The position numbers were made by a program, and so were the translations under genes. Below are positions 31,191 through 41,579 of a DNA stretch of 64,000 nt, piece by piece. The stretch is from assembly GCA_951802425.1 (NCBI GenBank), contig OX637804.1, forward strand, positions 2,418,001 to 2,482,000, written 5' to 3'. Each line of letters begins with the position of its first letter. The stretch's first letter is position 1. The notes beneath the pieces were generated by a model, which saw only the letters and a program-made list of their open reading frames with translations, made no database searches and was not told the origin of the DNA. The stretch is from Clavaria fumosa (Eukaryota; Basidiomycota; Agaricomycetes; Agaricales; Clavariaceae).

Positions 31191-32401
31191 CATAATTTAG
31201 AGGCTAAAAAAATACCTGAAGATATAGTCAAAATCACTAAAAGTATGTAGAAACCATCTCAAATATCAAGTTAAAATGTGCTTGATAGCAGTGACATTTA
31301 CCTGGAGAGCAGCAGGTGAATTTGGTCATATATGTGCTGAAAAATAACCCATTTGATTTACCTGATTATCAACCAATACAGTTTCAAGATATCATCAACA
31401 AATTAATTTTGTGCAATTTCTTGTGGTGAAAGAGAGTGAAAAACACCTAAGATTATGGCTAAGATGACCCAAAAACCAACATGGAATTCACCTATTAGAT
31501 CAGTTTAAAATGCACTTGTGATAGAGTGAAATTCACCTATTATAGATCAGTTTAAAATACACTTGAATTGTAGTATTATTCACCCAAAGAACAGTGGGTG
31601 AATTCGGTCATATAAGTGGTGAAAATCACCCATTTCATGTACCCAATAAAGATGTGATTATCAACAAGTCCTGGTGATTTTCACCTAGGAAACCATTGCT
31701 ATTCACTACTTCTCAGGGTGTTTCATATGGTGATTTTCACCAGGTTTTGGTCTTGCAGTGACCACTCCCAATGTAATTCTGCCACCCGACTGCTGTCCCA
31801 AATTGACAATTGGCAATGCTGCGCATGGGTCGAAATTCTGATGTACTCCGCACACTCACCATTGTTCGGCCAACATCGGGAGACTTGGGAAACAAGTGGA
31901 GTCAGTTTAGGACTTGCAGGGTGGTCGCCAGACGAGTTAGCAAAGGTCCCTTGATGATATTAGATTTGGGGGTTTGGATACTGTGGCTGAAACATGTTTC
32001 CGGGCAATTCCTTAGTCTTTGTTCTATAACTTCTTCTTTGCAGATTTTCTTCTACGCTATCCTATTTTAGATACTACTTACTATATAAACCCCGAGGCTG
32101 TAGTAGTTACTACAGCATATGACATAAACTCGATTACCTGCTTACATGCAAGGATTGCTGTTGAGAGCTGCCTTAAGTACTTGACTGGGCATCGCATAGT
32201 GGCCACTCTCTCATGTGGTCTCCAGGTCAAATCCCCTCCTTGTATCATTCTGCCATCTCCCACCCTTTCCTGCCATGCCCACACCCCTTCCCGTTGGCAT
32301 GGCTTGCGTGCGGAATTCCCGTCCACTGTCAGAATTATCGCTACGCCCCTCCTCACCATTGTTTATACTTGTATTTGGGTGGAATTGACCTACTCTTGAC
32401 A

Positions 32402-32953
32402 AGGGGGAAAGGCCCAACAATGTCCCAAGAGATTACTGCCCAGGGCCCCTTGGGGACAGGGTGCAGGTGGAGTGGAGCAGTCAGGCTTCACCCATTGGCA
32501 TGGTCTGTAAGGGCAGTCACTCAGTCATTCGGGTCATCAAACACCTGCTTCAGCTCCTCCACAAACTCCACCCAGGTTCTGGCCTTGCCATTACCCAGGA
32601 TCTCTTCCACCTTCATATTTGCCCATTCTGCAGCAAATCCTTCTCCAGAGATTTTGCTCAGAGCAAAGAGGGCCTTTGCCAGGTCCATGGCATAGTTGGT
32701 TAGATTTGCCATAAACAGCAGGCAGAGTGACCAGAGGAATTACTCTTCTGCCCATTGAAGGGGCAACAGTTAGGTCCAGCCTCATGGCATGGACTGCAGG
32801 CAACACAGCTTGGTCAGCCATCACAGGCCCAGGTGGTGGTGATGGGGTTTCAGGGACATCAGTAACTGGCAAACTGGGGGGGAGCTGGGCTTGACCTGGT
32901 CTTGGTCTCAGGCATTGTAAATAAAGTTCCAGGCCTTGGGCACTTGGTATCAC
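32402..32953 (-). pseudogene. gypsy element X2: gag joined to integrase start
   Basis: Minus strand, from about 32953: Pro-rich LPVTDVPETPSPPPGP, then LTNYAMDLAKALFALSKISG and NGKARTWVEFVEELKQVFDD, a Ty3/gypsy Gag capsid segment, followed by a stop. Within about 60 bp the sequence becomes VISWDIVGPFP, the start of the integrase core, which continues left of Z at 22060. Protease, RT and RNase H are missing, so X2 is an internally deleted copy. Confidence 0.75.
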
Positions 32954-33420
32954 TTGGGGAGGGTCACAGTAGTTGTCCTCCAGTTTCAGTCATGTGTATC
33001 TACCCATAGTAAAATTCTCTTGCAGTTCTGTTACACACCATGGGCACAGTGTGGTTATCTTGTGGTTCTGTTAAGCACCATAGGCAGGGTGGGATTATCT
33101 GATGGCTCTGTTAAGCACCACAGGCAGGATGGGATTATCTGATGTTTCTGTTAGTCACCACAGGCAGGGTAAAGAAAAGAGGATGATAGGGCTGAGCTGT
33201 GGTGGGATGTCACAGTTTGAGTCCTGTGACTCATTTCTATCTATGTCCAGTACCAGATCCATAACAACCTCCCATATTGACAAGCAACATGCAGTCACAC
33301 AATCTCTTGATCCCATATGTGACTTGCCATGTGGCACCACTGGCAATACCAGCATTACTTGCATTACTGGCATTACTCATGTGACCTCCTGCCCAAGGTT
33401 GCCTGCATCACTAGCATCAC
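32954..33420. repeat. LTR-like sequence shared with the 40-41 kb gypsy element
   Basis: The words TGTGACTTGCCATGTGGCAC and a preceding ACACAATCTCTT recur at 41330-41385 in the same orientation, followed in both by imperfect repeats around ACCACTGG. Near 33040-33170 the unit AAGCACCATAGGCAGGGTGGGATTATCTG-type sequence is tandemly repeated about three times (33015-33170). Borders are unresolved. Confidence 0.5.
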
Positions 33421-35122
33421 CCACGTGACCCACCTCATGATGCTGTGACCTTAACACCCAAATGCACCACCAATGGTCAGCTGCATATGTACTTCAAATA
33501 TGCTCCCTTCTTCGCCTACAGTAGCCTATAACTACAGTATCTATGATCCAAGGATCCCCCCATAGTTATAGTTATGTATATGATTATTTAACTAGGTTGC
33601 AACCCATGAACAGTCATGCTCACAACCTTACCTATGCCTTCCTAACCCCTTGTGACCTTAGTAGAACACACACATAGTTACTTTACAGCTAAACATACCT
33701 GTACTACTATAGTTCTCTCACTAGAAGACCTTTGTACTTTCCTGAAGTAGCTACACCCTCAGGACATACATATATAAGTCTTGCATGTACTTACAGTACT
33801 GTAGACTTGAAATTGATGCACTTTGGTTTAAGCTTGAGGCTAGTATGCCCTTTGAGCTTGGAACCACTGTGATTGAGAGGTCTTGACTCACTTGGTGACC
33901 TCAAGAACACCAAGACACACTCTGCTTCACTCTAAATCATCTTCCACACTTGTACAAATTCACACACCTAAGTATTCACTTCCTCTCATCTTGGTACTGA
34001 CTCTTGGAACCCCTTAGGTTCTCTTCTCTGTTGGAAAAGTTGTCACCTTCACCAACACACTTCCTAATGTTGTCACAACTACTCACAACCTTCTCAGTGA
34101 CATCTTTCCTTTCTCAACTTGTCTTTTTCCCTTTCTACACTTCATCAGACATCTTTGCAACCTTCTGGGACTGAGTATTCTTGATTATACTCACCAGTTG
34201 ATTGGTCTTAGCAGGTTTACAGGACTGGTCACCAATGAATCAGCCTTCAGTACTATTTGCAAGACAGGACAGGCCCTAACAGTTTGTTGGGGTAATTTGG
34301 GTGTGTTGAGTGGAGGAACCAGGATAGGTCATGACACATATGCCATGCTCACTTGAAGAAATGACATTGCCTGCTCACAACCAATTCTCTGCAAAAGCTA
34401 GCACCTGCTGTTAGATTATGAGACCCACTTGCAACTCAACTGATATGACTAATGAGGCTCACAAGTTTGCAAAGTTGAATGGTCAGTTCACATGCAGTGC
34501 TCCAGTCAAAGTTTCTTTGGCTAGTGGTAAAAGGAACAGAACTTAGTCCCCTGGCACCTGCTGATGTGAAGCCCACCAACTTGAGCACTGCTGACTGGAG
34601 GCTGGAGGCAAGGAGTCTATTGATTGGGTAGTCAGAGATGAGGCGGTGCAAGGGCTGATGCAAGGCATGACAGATGAAATTCAATGGGCCCCATGTTATG
34701 GACTGCAAGATGTCATGCAAAATGTGGGAGACCTGGAGAAAAGTCCATCAGGAAAATCAGAAATGACTAAATGTACACTATTTCTTCAAGGAGTTATAGT
34801 AATTGATGGATAAAAAGCTACCTGATACCCTCTCCCTTTATTGCTCTGTCTCTCTGTCTCTTCTCCTTCAGTTCCTTCTTTGACTGAACCCCAGCGCTGA
34901 ACTTTGTGCCTCCATCTTCCAGAACTCCAGTTACACCCCAAGAGGTCATGTTCAAGTGGGCACTAGGTCTGACAGCCATAACTGAGCAAAAAAGGCCATA
35001 CATTCTACCATATAACAAATGGGATTCAATGAAAAAGTAATGATCATTCACAAAACAGTAGTAGCACACTTGTAATGCCAAGCCAGATGACCTGCCCAGA
35101 ACTAGTTCTGCTCCAGGAGTCC
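33421..35122. other. repeat-derived stretch, no gene recognised
   Basis: A plus-strand TATATAAG at about 33772-33779 and the LTR-like words upstream suggest the right part of an LTR to about 34.0 kb. From 34.2 kb on, only short frames occur, none with a recognisable motif (for example a 94-codon minus frame at 34436-34720). It ends at the 3' end of ABP1. Confidence 0.4.
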
Positions 35123-37626
35123 TCACTCTTGTAGCTGGACGTAGTTTGCTGTCATGACCAGGGCATCAGCACCTTACTGAAAAGAGGATGAAATTATCTA
35201 ACCAGGGAATAGTCCTGTGTTACCCTCCGCATTCTTGCCTTGCCACCAATCCTCTGATGCCATTTCAATGTTTGTGATTTGCTCACCCTCACGAAAGGAA
35301 ATCTCATTCTCTTCACACTGGTCATAGCTAAGCGCAATGTGAGTAATAATTAATGTTCTCACATTAGGATTGGGAGATGACATACTCATAGAGAGCTACA
35401 GCCGTCAAAACTTCCATAAATTCAAGCCCCTGAGAAACCTGCTGGAGACATCAGGTGAACAGTGGATATCTCAATATGACGTACCGCAAGCTGCTCTGTC
35501 ACAGCCTGAAACTCAGAGGACTTGATGATTTCCACGAAGTTGGCTATATTATATAATTCAAACCATAAGCAGCAAACTCAGGCATATGGACACAGGATTA
35601 CATCTGGGATAACTCACCAGGGAACAAACCACTTTTCAAACCGTCAATACTGACACCATTCCACCAACCTTCATCAAGCTGCTCAACCTGATGAATGACT
35701 TCACCTTCGACTAGATTCATCTCGTTTGGTTCACCAGCCTTCAATAAGGCATCATCAGAAGGCAGCAGAAACATAAGCTAATGAATGTGCCTTCACCTCA
35801 TAATCATACAAAGCACGCACACATATTGAATGCCCAGTTTCAACAGAGTCAGAGAGCTGGGCCAATGGCACCGGCTGTTCATGTTCATCAGAAGCCATGC
35901 CCTTTACACTAGTCATTGTAGGCTCAAGCACACAAATAGTATATACCTGGACAAGGAGTGCCAATGGGCTATGCAGCAATGTCTAGAGAGAATCAATCTT
36001 GAGCAGTGTCCAGACATGCAAATAGAAACATACCAAGGTAGGGCTGTGGGCAGAGGTGGGAGGGTGGGACGACATTGCAGGCAGCAGAGGTGGCGGAGGT
36101 GGAGGCGGAGGCGGAGGTAGAGGTGGAGAGGAAGGGATAGTCTGATATTCAACTTCTTCTTCTGTAGCCGAGGCAGGGTCCGGGAGCGAGGCAGAGATTG
36201 AGTAACTAATGGCCGATGACACATCTACTTGATCAGATACAAAAATTTCTGTCGGCTCTGGCTTACTACCGCGACCCTGGACCGCGGGAATGACAGCATC
36301 CGAACTTGACATGGTGTCGTTCGCAATGGTAAGCACCGGATTTCGTTTGGTCAAGTCCGGAACCGTGCTGCTCGCGACTTGCAATGCTGCACCGGCCGCC
36401 TTGCTACGGGCCTCTTCTGTTGCTGCTTGTGCCTTTGCTAACACTTTCCGGTCATTCCAGGTAAGGCCTATTTTTACAGGCTGGGGATTCGCAGATTGCT
36501 CTTGTTGTAATTGTGCCTCCATGGCAGCAAATGGGTTTTTCAATTTCTGAGGAGGAGGAAGTGAGATGGGCATGTATGTTGATCCCTGGAATTCAAGGTG
36601 TTAAGGGCCAGTTGCGAGGCTAGGAGATGCAACACACGATTGGGGTAACATTGTCTTGCTGAACCAGGTTAGTGGGCGCATGAGATCCGATATTGAAAGA
36701 CGACGAAATCTACGGCAGAGGCCATCAACATGGATCTTCTGCTATAGAGGAGGAAACTGACAGGAGCAGGGTTTGTAACAATTTGTGTCAACGGCACAGT
36801 TGGAGTAGGACGCTCGTATTTTGCCGAGATGGTAGCAGCGGGCGGAGGGTCCGCCGCAGCTGGATCTTCGCGGACAAGGGCGGCTGGAGATCTCGGTATA
36901 GTTACAGCAGATGCAGATCCTGCATTGATGATCAATGAAAGAGTTTCTAGCGCGTGCATCTAAGCCGTACCTAAAGGAGCAGGATTCGCGCTGGCAGGAG
37001 TGGGACGTCCAGAGCTGCGTGTGGGCTCCTGGTGTGCGTTGTATTTAGTACCCGAGGCTGCAGAAATTTTGGACATAATGACTGATGGAAGGACATCAGT
37101 CTATTGCATACATTAATTAAGGCGAGAGTGCAACGAGGATTTAAAATAACAACCTCGTTCCGAGCATGGATGACGACGTGTGTCCCGCGAAGGAACTTAG
37201 AAACTGCGGCGGAATGTGTATGGAATAGTCCCTTCTTGAATTCTGGGACACCATCCCCACACCAATTGATCTGGACAAGCTTCGGGAGCTTGCTCTAGAT
37301 AAAAAGTGAGAACAACCTGCATCCAACCGAGGCGGACAGGATCAAGACAAACATTTGGATCTGTGACCCGTGCGAATGCATATTGAATCCTAGAAATAAA
37401 ACTATCAGGACGCTATGCCAACTTTCCAGTCGCGCAGTGAGACGGACCGCCCGTCAGACAACTCCTCCACCATCTCGGACAAACCCCCACCACCAGTCGC
37501 CTGAACCTTCAAATCGTTAGTACCCTTTTCGTAGGTGAAGATCACCCAATCTATGCCTCTAGAATCGACGATGTCCTGATATGCTTGTGCGATATCTTGA
37601 GATGAAAGGTTGACTTGAAGAGACAT
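35123..37626 (-). CDS. ABP1: actin-binding protein 1 (ADF-H plus two SH3 domains)
   Basis: Abp1 binds F-actin at endocytic patches, activates Arp2/3 and recruits partners through SH3 domains. Exon 1 (MSLQVNLSSQDIAQAYQDIV...DWVIFTYEKGTNDLKVQATG) joins via an intron to IQYAFARVTDPNV and then KLPKLVQINWCGDGVPEFKK, GLFHTHSAAVSKFLRGTH: an ADF-homology domain over about residues 1-140. The centre has KIGLTWNDRKVLAKAQAATE and a proline run (PPLPPPPPPPPPP, near 36075-36130). SH3 number 1 runs ALYDYE, GEVIHQVEQLDEGWW, GLFPANFVEIIK across an intron. SH3 number 2 has ALSYDQCEENEISF, EDWWQGKNAEGNTG and finishes LFPANYVQLQE with TGA at 35123-35125, using an acceptor at CATGACAG. All joins keep frame; the gene looks intact. 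Exon borders between 36.6 and 37.1 kb are approximate. Confidence 0.88.
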
Positions 37627-38315
37627 GGCAGAGTGCGAGGCCAGTGTGCTGCGCCACGTCACCCAGTCACAGGCTGAGTAAGATTCTTCCCACGCAGGTC
37701 ACGTGGTTGAAACTTCATGTTGCTTGAGGGTTGGACTGCCTGTGTCATGTTCATCACATCAAAGCTGCAGGACAACACATCCCTGCCTTGTGAATGAAAT
37801 TTTTGGCATAAATTTTTTGGGGGGCTCACTATGGACTCTTCTTGTACACTCCCACAAAAGCACATCAATGGCATGACATTAACTTATTGACACTAGGATT
37901 CAAATTCTATGCTCTAATTGGTGTAGTGAATGGCCTTCACCTTTACTATGTCAACAGATGCTGAAACTCCCTGCCCACACAGTGAGGCTGCACAATGCAT
38001 GAGGCATCAGCAAACTGCCATCAATCAGGCCACCCTGGTGAAGGTGGACCTTACATTGTATGTTACTGACCGTTAAGAAATGGGCTCTTTCACTGATGTG
38101 CTCTGAAGGACAGCCCTCTGCGAGAGTTCACATTCCTCCTGATACCAATAAAAGTCAGACCAGAGTTGACAGTAGACTAAGATTGCAATCAATTTTTTTT
38201 CGTGCCTCGAAGCTGCGTCACTGTGAGAGCAAACAATGCCGAATTCTGAGCCTGTCAACGCTATTTACAGCTATTGTTTTTCTCCCGCTTACGGTGCCTC
38301 CACCTGTCGTGCACG
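37627..38315. other. divergent promoter region between ABP1 and ATG18
   Basis: About 690 bp separate the two start codons. Nothing coding is visible. The middle (37800-38050) is AT-richer and contains GGATTCAAATTC, a B-box-like word, without a matching A box upstream on the same strand. Confidence 0.5.
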
Positions 38316-39981
38316 ATGGCAAACATGTTATTTGCCAACTTCAACCAAGATTTTTCGTAAGTTTTACTTATCGAACCTCCAAGCCAACTTTTGAGCTGAT
38401 GCCCTGCCACGTAGATGTATTTCAGTGGGTACACGTAAGGGTTACAGCATCACCAATTGCGACCCGTTCGGAAGGGTGTATACGATGAGTATGTAACGTA
38501 TCTGGCTGGTCCTATTGTAAGCCAGCTGGAGTCGAGCACATTCTTCAGACTCCGGCGCAAAAGGAATAGTGGAAATGCTCTTCTGCACATCCCTCATTGC
38601 GCTCGTTGGTGCTGCCGATCAGCCCCAGTCAAGCCCTCGAAAACTACAGATCGTCAACACCAAGGTATGAATAGCCTGTGGTGGTGTCTCGCAGAATGAA
38701 TTGACATCTGGTCACACTCAGCGTCAGTCCATGATTTGCGAACTCCTCTTCCCATCATCCATCCTCGCCGTCAAACTCAACCGGAAAACGCTTGTCATCG
38801 TGCTCGAAACAGAGATCTACATTTACGACATATCGAACATGAGGCTATTGCACGTAATTGAGACGACTCCAAATCCGGATGGTGCGTAACCTTTGATACT
38901 GCTGTACGTTTGAAGTAACGAATGCACGCACTCTACTCTTAGCAATATGCGCGCTCTCGCCATCTTCAGACGCCTCCTATCTTGCATACCCATCGCCCGT
39001 TCCTTCCCCTGCGTCGCCACTCGCTGGCCAGGCTTCTTCTTCTCAACCCTCTATTGTCACTACAAGCTCCTCCCAATCAGGGGATGTTCTTCTTTTCACT
39101 ACCCGTTCTCTCTCTGTGGCCAACGTCATTCAAGCGCACAAAGCTCCCATATCTTTCTTGTCTATCAACTCCACTGGAACACTTTTAGCTACTGCATCTG
39201 AGAAAGGCACCGTCATCCGCGTGTGGAGTATTCCAGGCGCCGACAAACTGTATCAGTTCAGGAGGGGCACTAGAGAGGCTCGCATACATAGCATGAACTT
39301 CAATCTTGTATCCACACTATTGGCTGTCAGCTCCGCGCATGACACCGTGCATATCTTCAAGCTTGGCCCACGAAAATCCCCCGCTACGAGAAACGGGCAG
39401 CCGCCAGGAAGCCCGGAGGGTTCAGTCGACAGTCGAGAAGAATCGCAAGGTCTTGACGCCGGATATGAAGCGTTCATAGAGAAGAAGAAAAGCGGAAGCA
39501 TCTCGTCAGTGGCAATCAATATACCCTTAATTTGACGTCGTGTCTAATTCTCCAACCCCAGGTCGAGTCTTCGGAGGAAGAGTCTCCAAATGACCAAAAG
39601 TTTGTCACATTCGGTTGGTGGATACCTCCCCAATACCCTGGCAGAGATGTGGGAGCCGTCACGAGATTTCGCTTTCTTGCGGTTACCAACGAGTGGCGCA
39701 CGGTCTGTTGTTGCGCTCAGCCCGTAAGTATATGTACACGCGATGCTCGAGTTTCGCGTGTGATTTATGAGTTTCCTTTTTAGAACAATGCCTCACGTCA
39801 TGGTCCTATCTTCCGAAGGGTACTTCTACTCTTATCAAATCGACCTGGAACGTGGTGGGGAATGTACCCTAATGAAGCAATACAGGTTGGTCATTCCAAT
39901 ATTTTGCGGCGCTCGTAAACTGATCAGGGGCTTCATAGTTTGCTGGATTCAGGGGATGAATCTGCTGGGTTGGTTGAGTAA
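38316..39981 (+). CDS. ATG18: PROPPIN autophagy protein Atg18
   Basis: Atg18 is a seven-bladed WD40 beta-propeller that binds PI3P and PI(3,5)P2 and works with Atg2 in autophagy and vacuole homeostasis. Exons join in frame: [74 protein letters not shown] and [59 protein letters not shown], then the lipid-binding FRRG motif ([16 protein letters not shown]); a loop with [47 protein letters not shown]; and [14 protein letters not shown] with TAA at 39979-39981. Eight exons, introns about 45-90 bp, for example donor GTATGTAACG with acceptor TTCTTCAG. An alternative ATG lies at 38325. The gene looks intact. Confidence 0.9.
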
Positions 39982-40244
39982 GAGTGATGCATGTTGATTG
40001 CCCTTCTATTTGCAGCAGGTTTTGCCGTGCTCTCGGAGCAGAGATCTGATAATCTGACTTTTCTGCCATATCAACTTCAATGGCTGTACTTTACCATGCA
40101 TTCCTGCCTACCAGTGGTTGTTATTGTATTCTTGGCAATTTCAGATTCTAGTTATTGACAATGACAACACTACACATTATGATTTCAGCATGACTAGACA
40201 CAGGTCAATTGCCCACTACAATGTCTATGATTATGTAATAAGCC
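39982..40244. other. ATG18 downstream region
   Basis: Short 3' flank, then the left edge of the gypsy fragment, whose terminus I could not find. Confidence 0.4.
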
Positions 40245-41264
40245 CTCCCCCTCTCTGCAACCTTTGACTCGATTTTTGTCATAGTCTGCCAACTTACAAA
40301 ACAAGTGATCTTCATCCCCACCAATACTATTGACACTGCAAAGGAACTACCCCAACATTTTATCACCCATGTCTTCTCAAAGCATGGGCTACCTGCAGAC
40401 ATAGTGTCAGATCGAGGATGGTTATTTGTTTCTAAGTTTTGGTCTTCATTATGTCAGGCTCTGGATATTACTTCCAATCTTTCCACAGCCTGCCGTCCTG
40501 AGACTGACAGACAAACTGAGCAAGTCAACCAAATACTGGAACAATACCTACAAATCTATATGAATTACCAGCAGGACAACTGGACCTTCCAACTTCTGTT
40601 TGCCGAATTTGTATATAATAACACCCCCCACAGCACTACTGGCATCTCCCCAGTCTTTACGAACAAGGGATACCACCCCAGACTCATGATTTCCCTTGAA
40701 GGGATACCTGTGCATGAGGCCCACATGGTTGTGACCAATCTCAAGATGCTCCATCAGCACTTATGAGATCAACTCAAGGTCATGAACAAGGCTTACTTGT
40801 GCTTCACAGATAGGAAGAGAGAGATTATGCCAGAATGGAAAGAAGGAACAAAAGTGTGGTTAGACTTGCGGAATGTGAAGATGAAGAGACTGATGAAGAA
40901 ACTGGATTCAAAACGAGCCAGACCTTTCTCCATGCTCACAAAAGTTTTGACTCACACATATTGCCTCCAGTTACCAAAATCAATGTGAGGAATTCATGAT
41001 GTTTTCCATGTCTCATTACTTGAGAAGGTTCACAATGATGCCTTCCCCCAGCAATGACAGCAACCCCCACCCCCTATTGAGGTCAATGGCAAACAACACT
41101 ACAAAGTCGCCAACATACTTGATTCTCAAAGGAGGGGTAGGAAAGTGCTTTACCTCATATGTTGGGAAGGTTATGGACCCAAGGACAACACCTGGGAACC
41201 AATCAAATCACTTTCCAGATTGACTCCACATGACACTTGCGACCACCACACTATACTTGTGTGA
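40245..41264 (+). pseudogene. gypsy integrase tail with chromodomain, truncated
   Basis: Only the 3' end of pol remains: DTAKELPQHFITHVFSKHGL, DIVSDRGWLFVSKFW, ETDRQTEQVNQ (DGQTE mutated to DRQTE), DNWTFQLLFAEFVYNN, then after a stop KEGTKVWLDLRNVKMK and, frameshifted, a chromodomain (VLYLICWEGYGPKDNTWEP). It is close to the Z integrase in several places but is a different copy. Several in-frame stops. Confidence 0.85.
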
Positions 41265-41530
41265 CTCCTCATGAGCCCACCTTATGCATACCCCCCACCC
41301 GAACCCCTCATATCAATGCATGACACACAGTTGTACAATCTCTTCATTAGGCATGTGACTTGCCATGTGGCACCACTGGTGCTATCACCACCAGTGCTAC
41401 TACTGTTACCAATGCTATCACCACTGGTGCTACTTGGGGGAGTGGGCCATCACAAGTGTGGCATGAATGAGTTCTTTTGTACATTTCCTTTTTCATTTCA
41501 TTTTCTTTCTTTTGATAATTGCATATTTTA
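41265..41530 (+). repeat. probable 3' LTR of the truncated gypsy element
   Basis: Follows the integrase stop and shares TGTGACTTGCCATGTGGCAC with 33315-33335. Contains GGTGCTA-CACCA repeats. Ends not defined. Confidence 0.45.
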
Positions 41531-41579
41531 GAGGCCTTCAGAAACCATCAGAACAATGTATCTTCCCAGAAATTCTAAC

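Larger units (their letters stand above)
30134..31760. mobile_element. CACTA-like non-autonomous element, 1627 bp
   Basis: The left end is CACTATGGACCCAATAGCAG and the right end, read inward on the other strand, is CACTGCAAGACCAAAACCTG; the similarity continues to a shared ATCACC. The flanks carry a 3-bp duplication, ACC (30131-30133 and 31761-31763), and removal restores the LTR. CACTA termini plus a 3-bp duplication are the mark of the CACTA (En/Spm) superfamily. There is no transposase. The left half is a tandem array; the right half has GTGATTTTCACC-type words and a tRNA-like segment. Confidence 0.75.
22061..32401 (+). mobile_element. gypsy element Z, full length with nested CACTA element
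   Basis: Both ends are LTRs starting TGTCAC and ending CTACTCTTGACA, flanked by the 5-bp duplication AGGGG (22056-22060 and 32402-32406). It is inserted in opposite orientation in X2, and removing it restores the X2 integrase frame. The internal order is gag, protease, RT, RNase H, integrase, chromodomain, then an antisense gene before the polypurine tract and 3' LTR. Catalytic residues are lost in the protease and RT, so it is dead as it stands. About 1.63 kb of the 10.3 kb is the nested element at 30134-31760. Confidence 0.92.
30027..32401 (+). repeat. 3' LTR of Z, split by a nested element
   Basis: LTR sequence occupies 30027-30133 and 31761-32401. Compared with the 5' LTR it has an extra partial tandem copy of about 46 bp near its start (GCATCCGCACACACCA unit) and many CG to TG or CA changes. 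Confidence 0.9.

Noticed and set aside
35123..35210. ABP1 truncated at the last SH3 domain (GLFPG then stop)
   Set aside because: A final intron with acceptor CATGACAG restores ANYVQLQE and a stop, so the gene is complete.
37800..37960. Possible tRNA gene between ABP1 and ATG18
   Set aside because: A B-box-like word (GGATTCAAATTC) is present, but no A box lies upstream on the same strand and no cloverleaf can be drawn.
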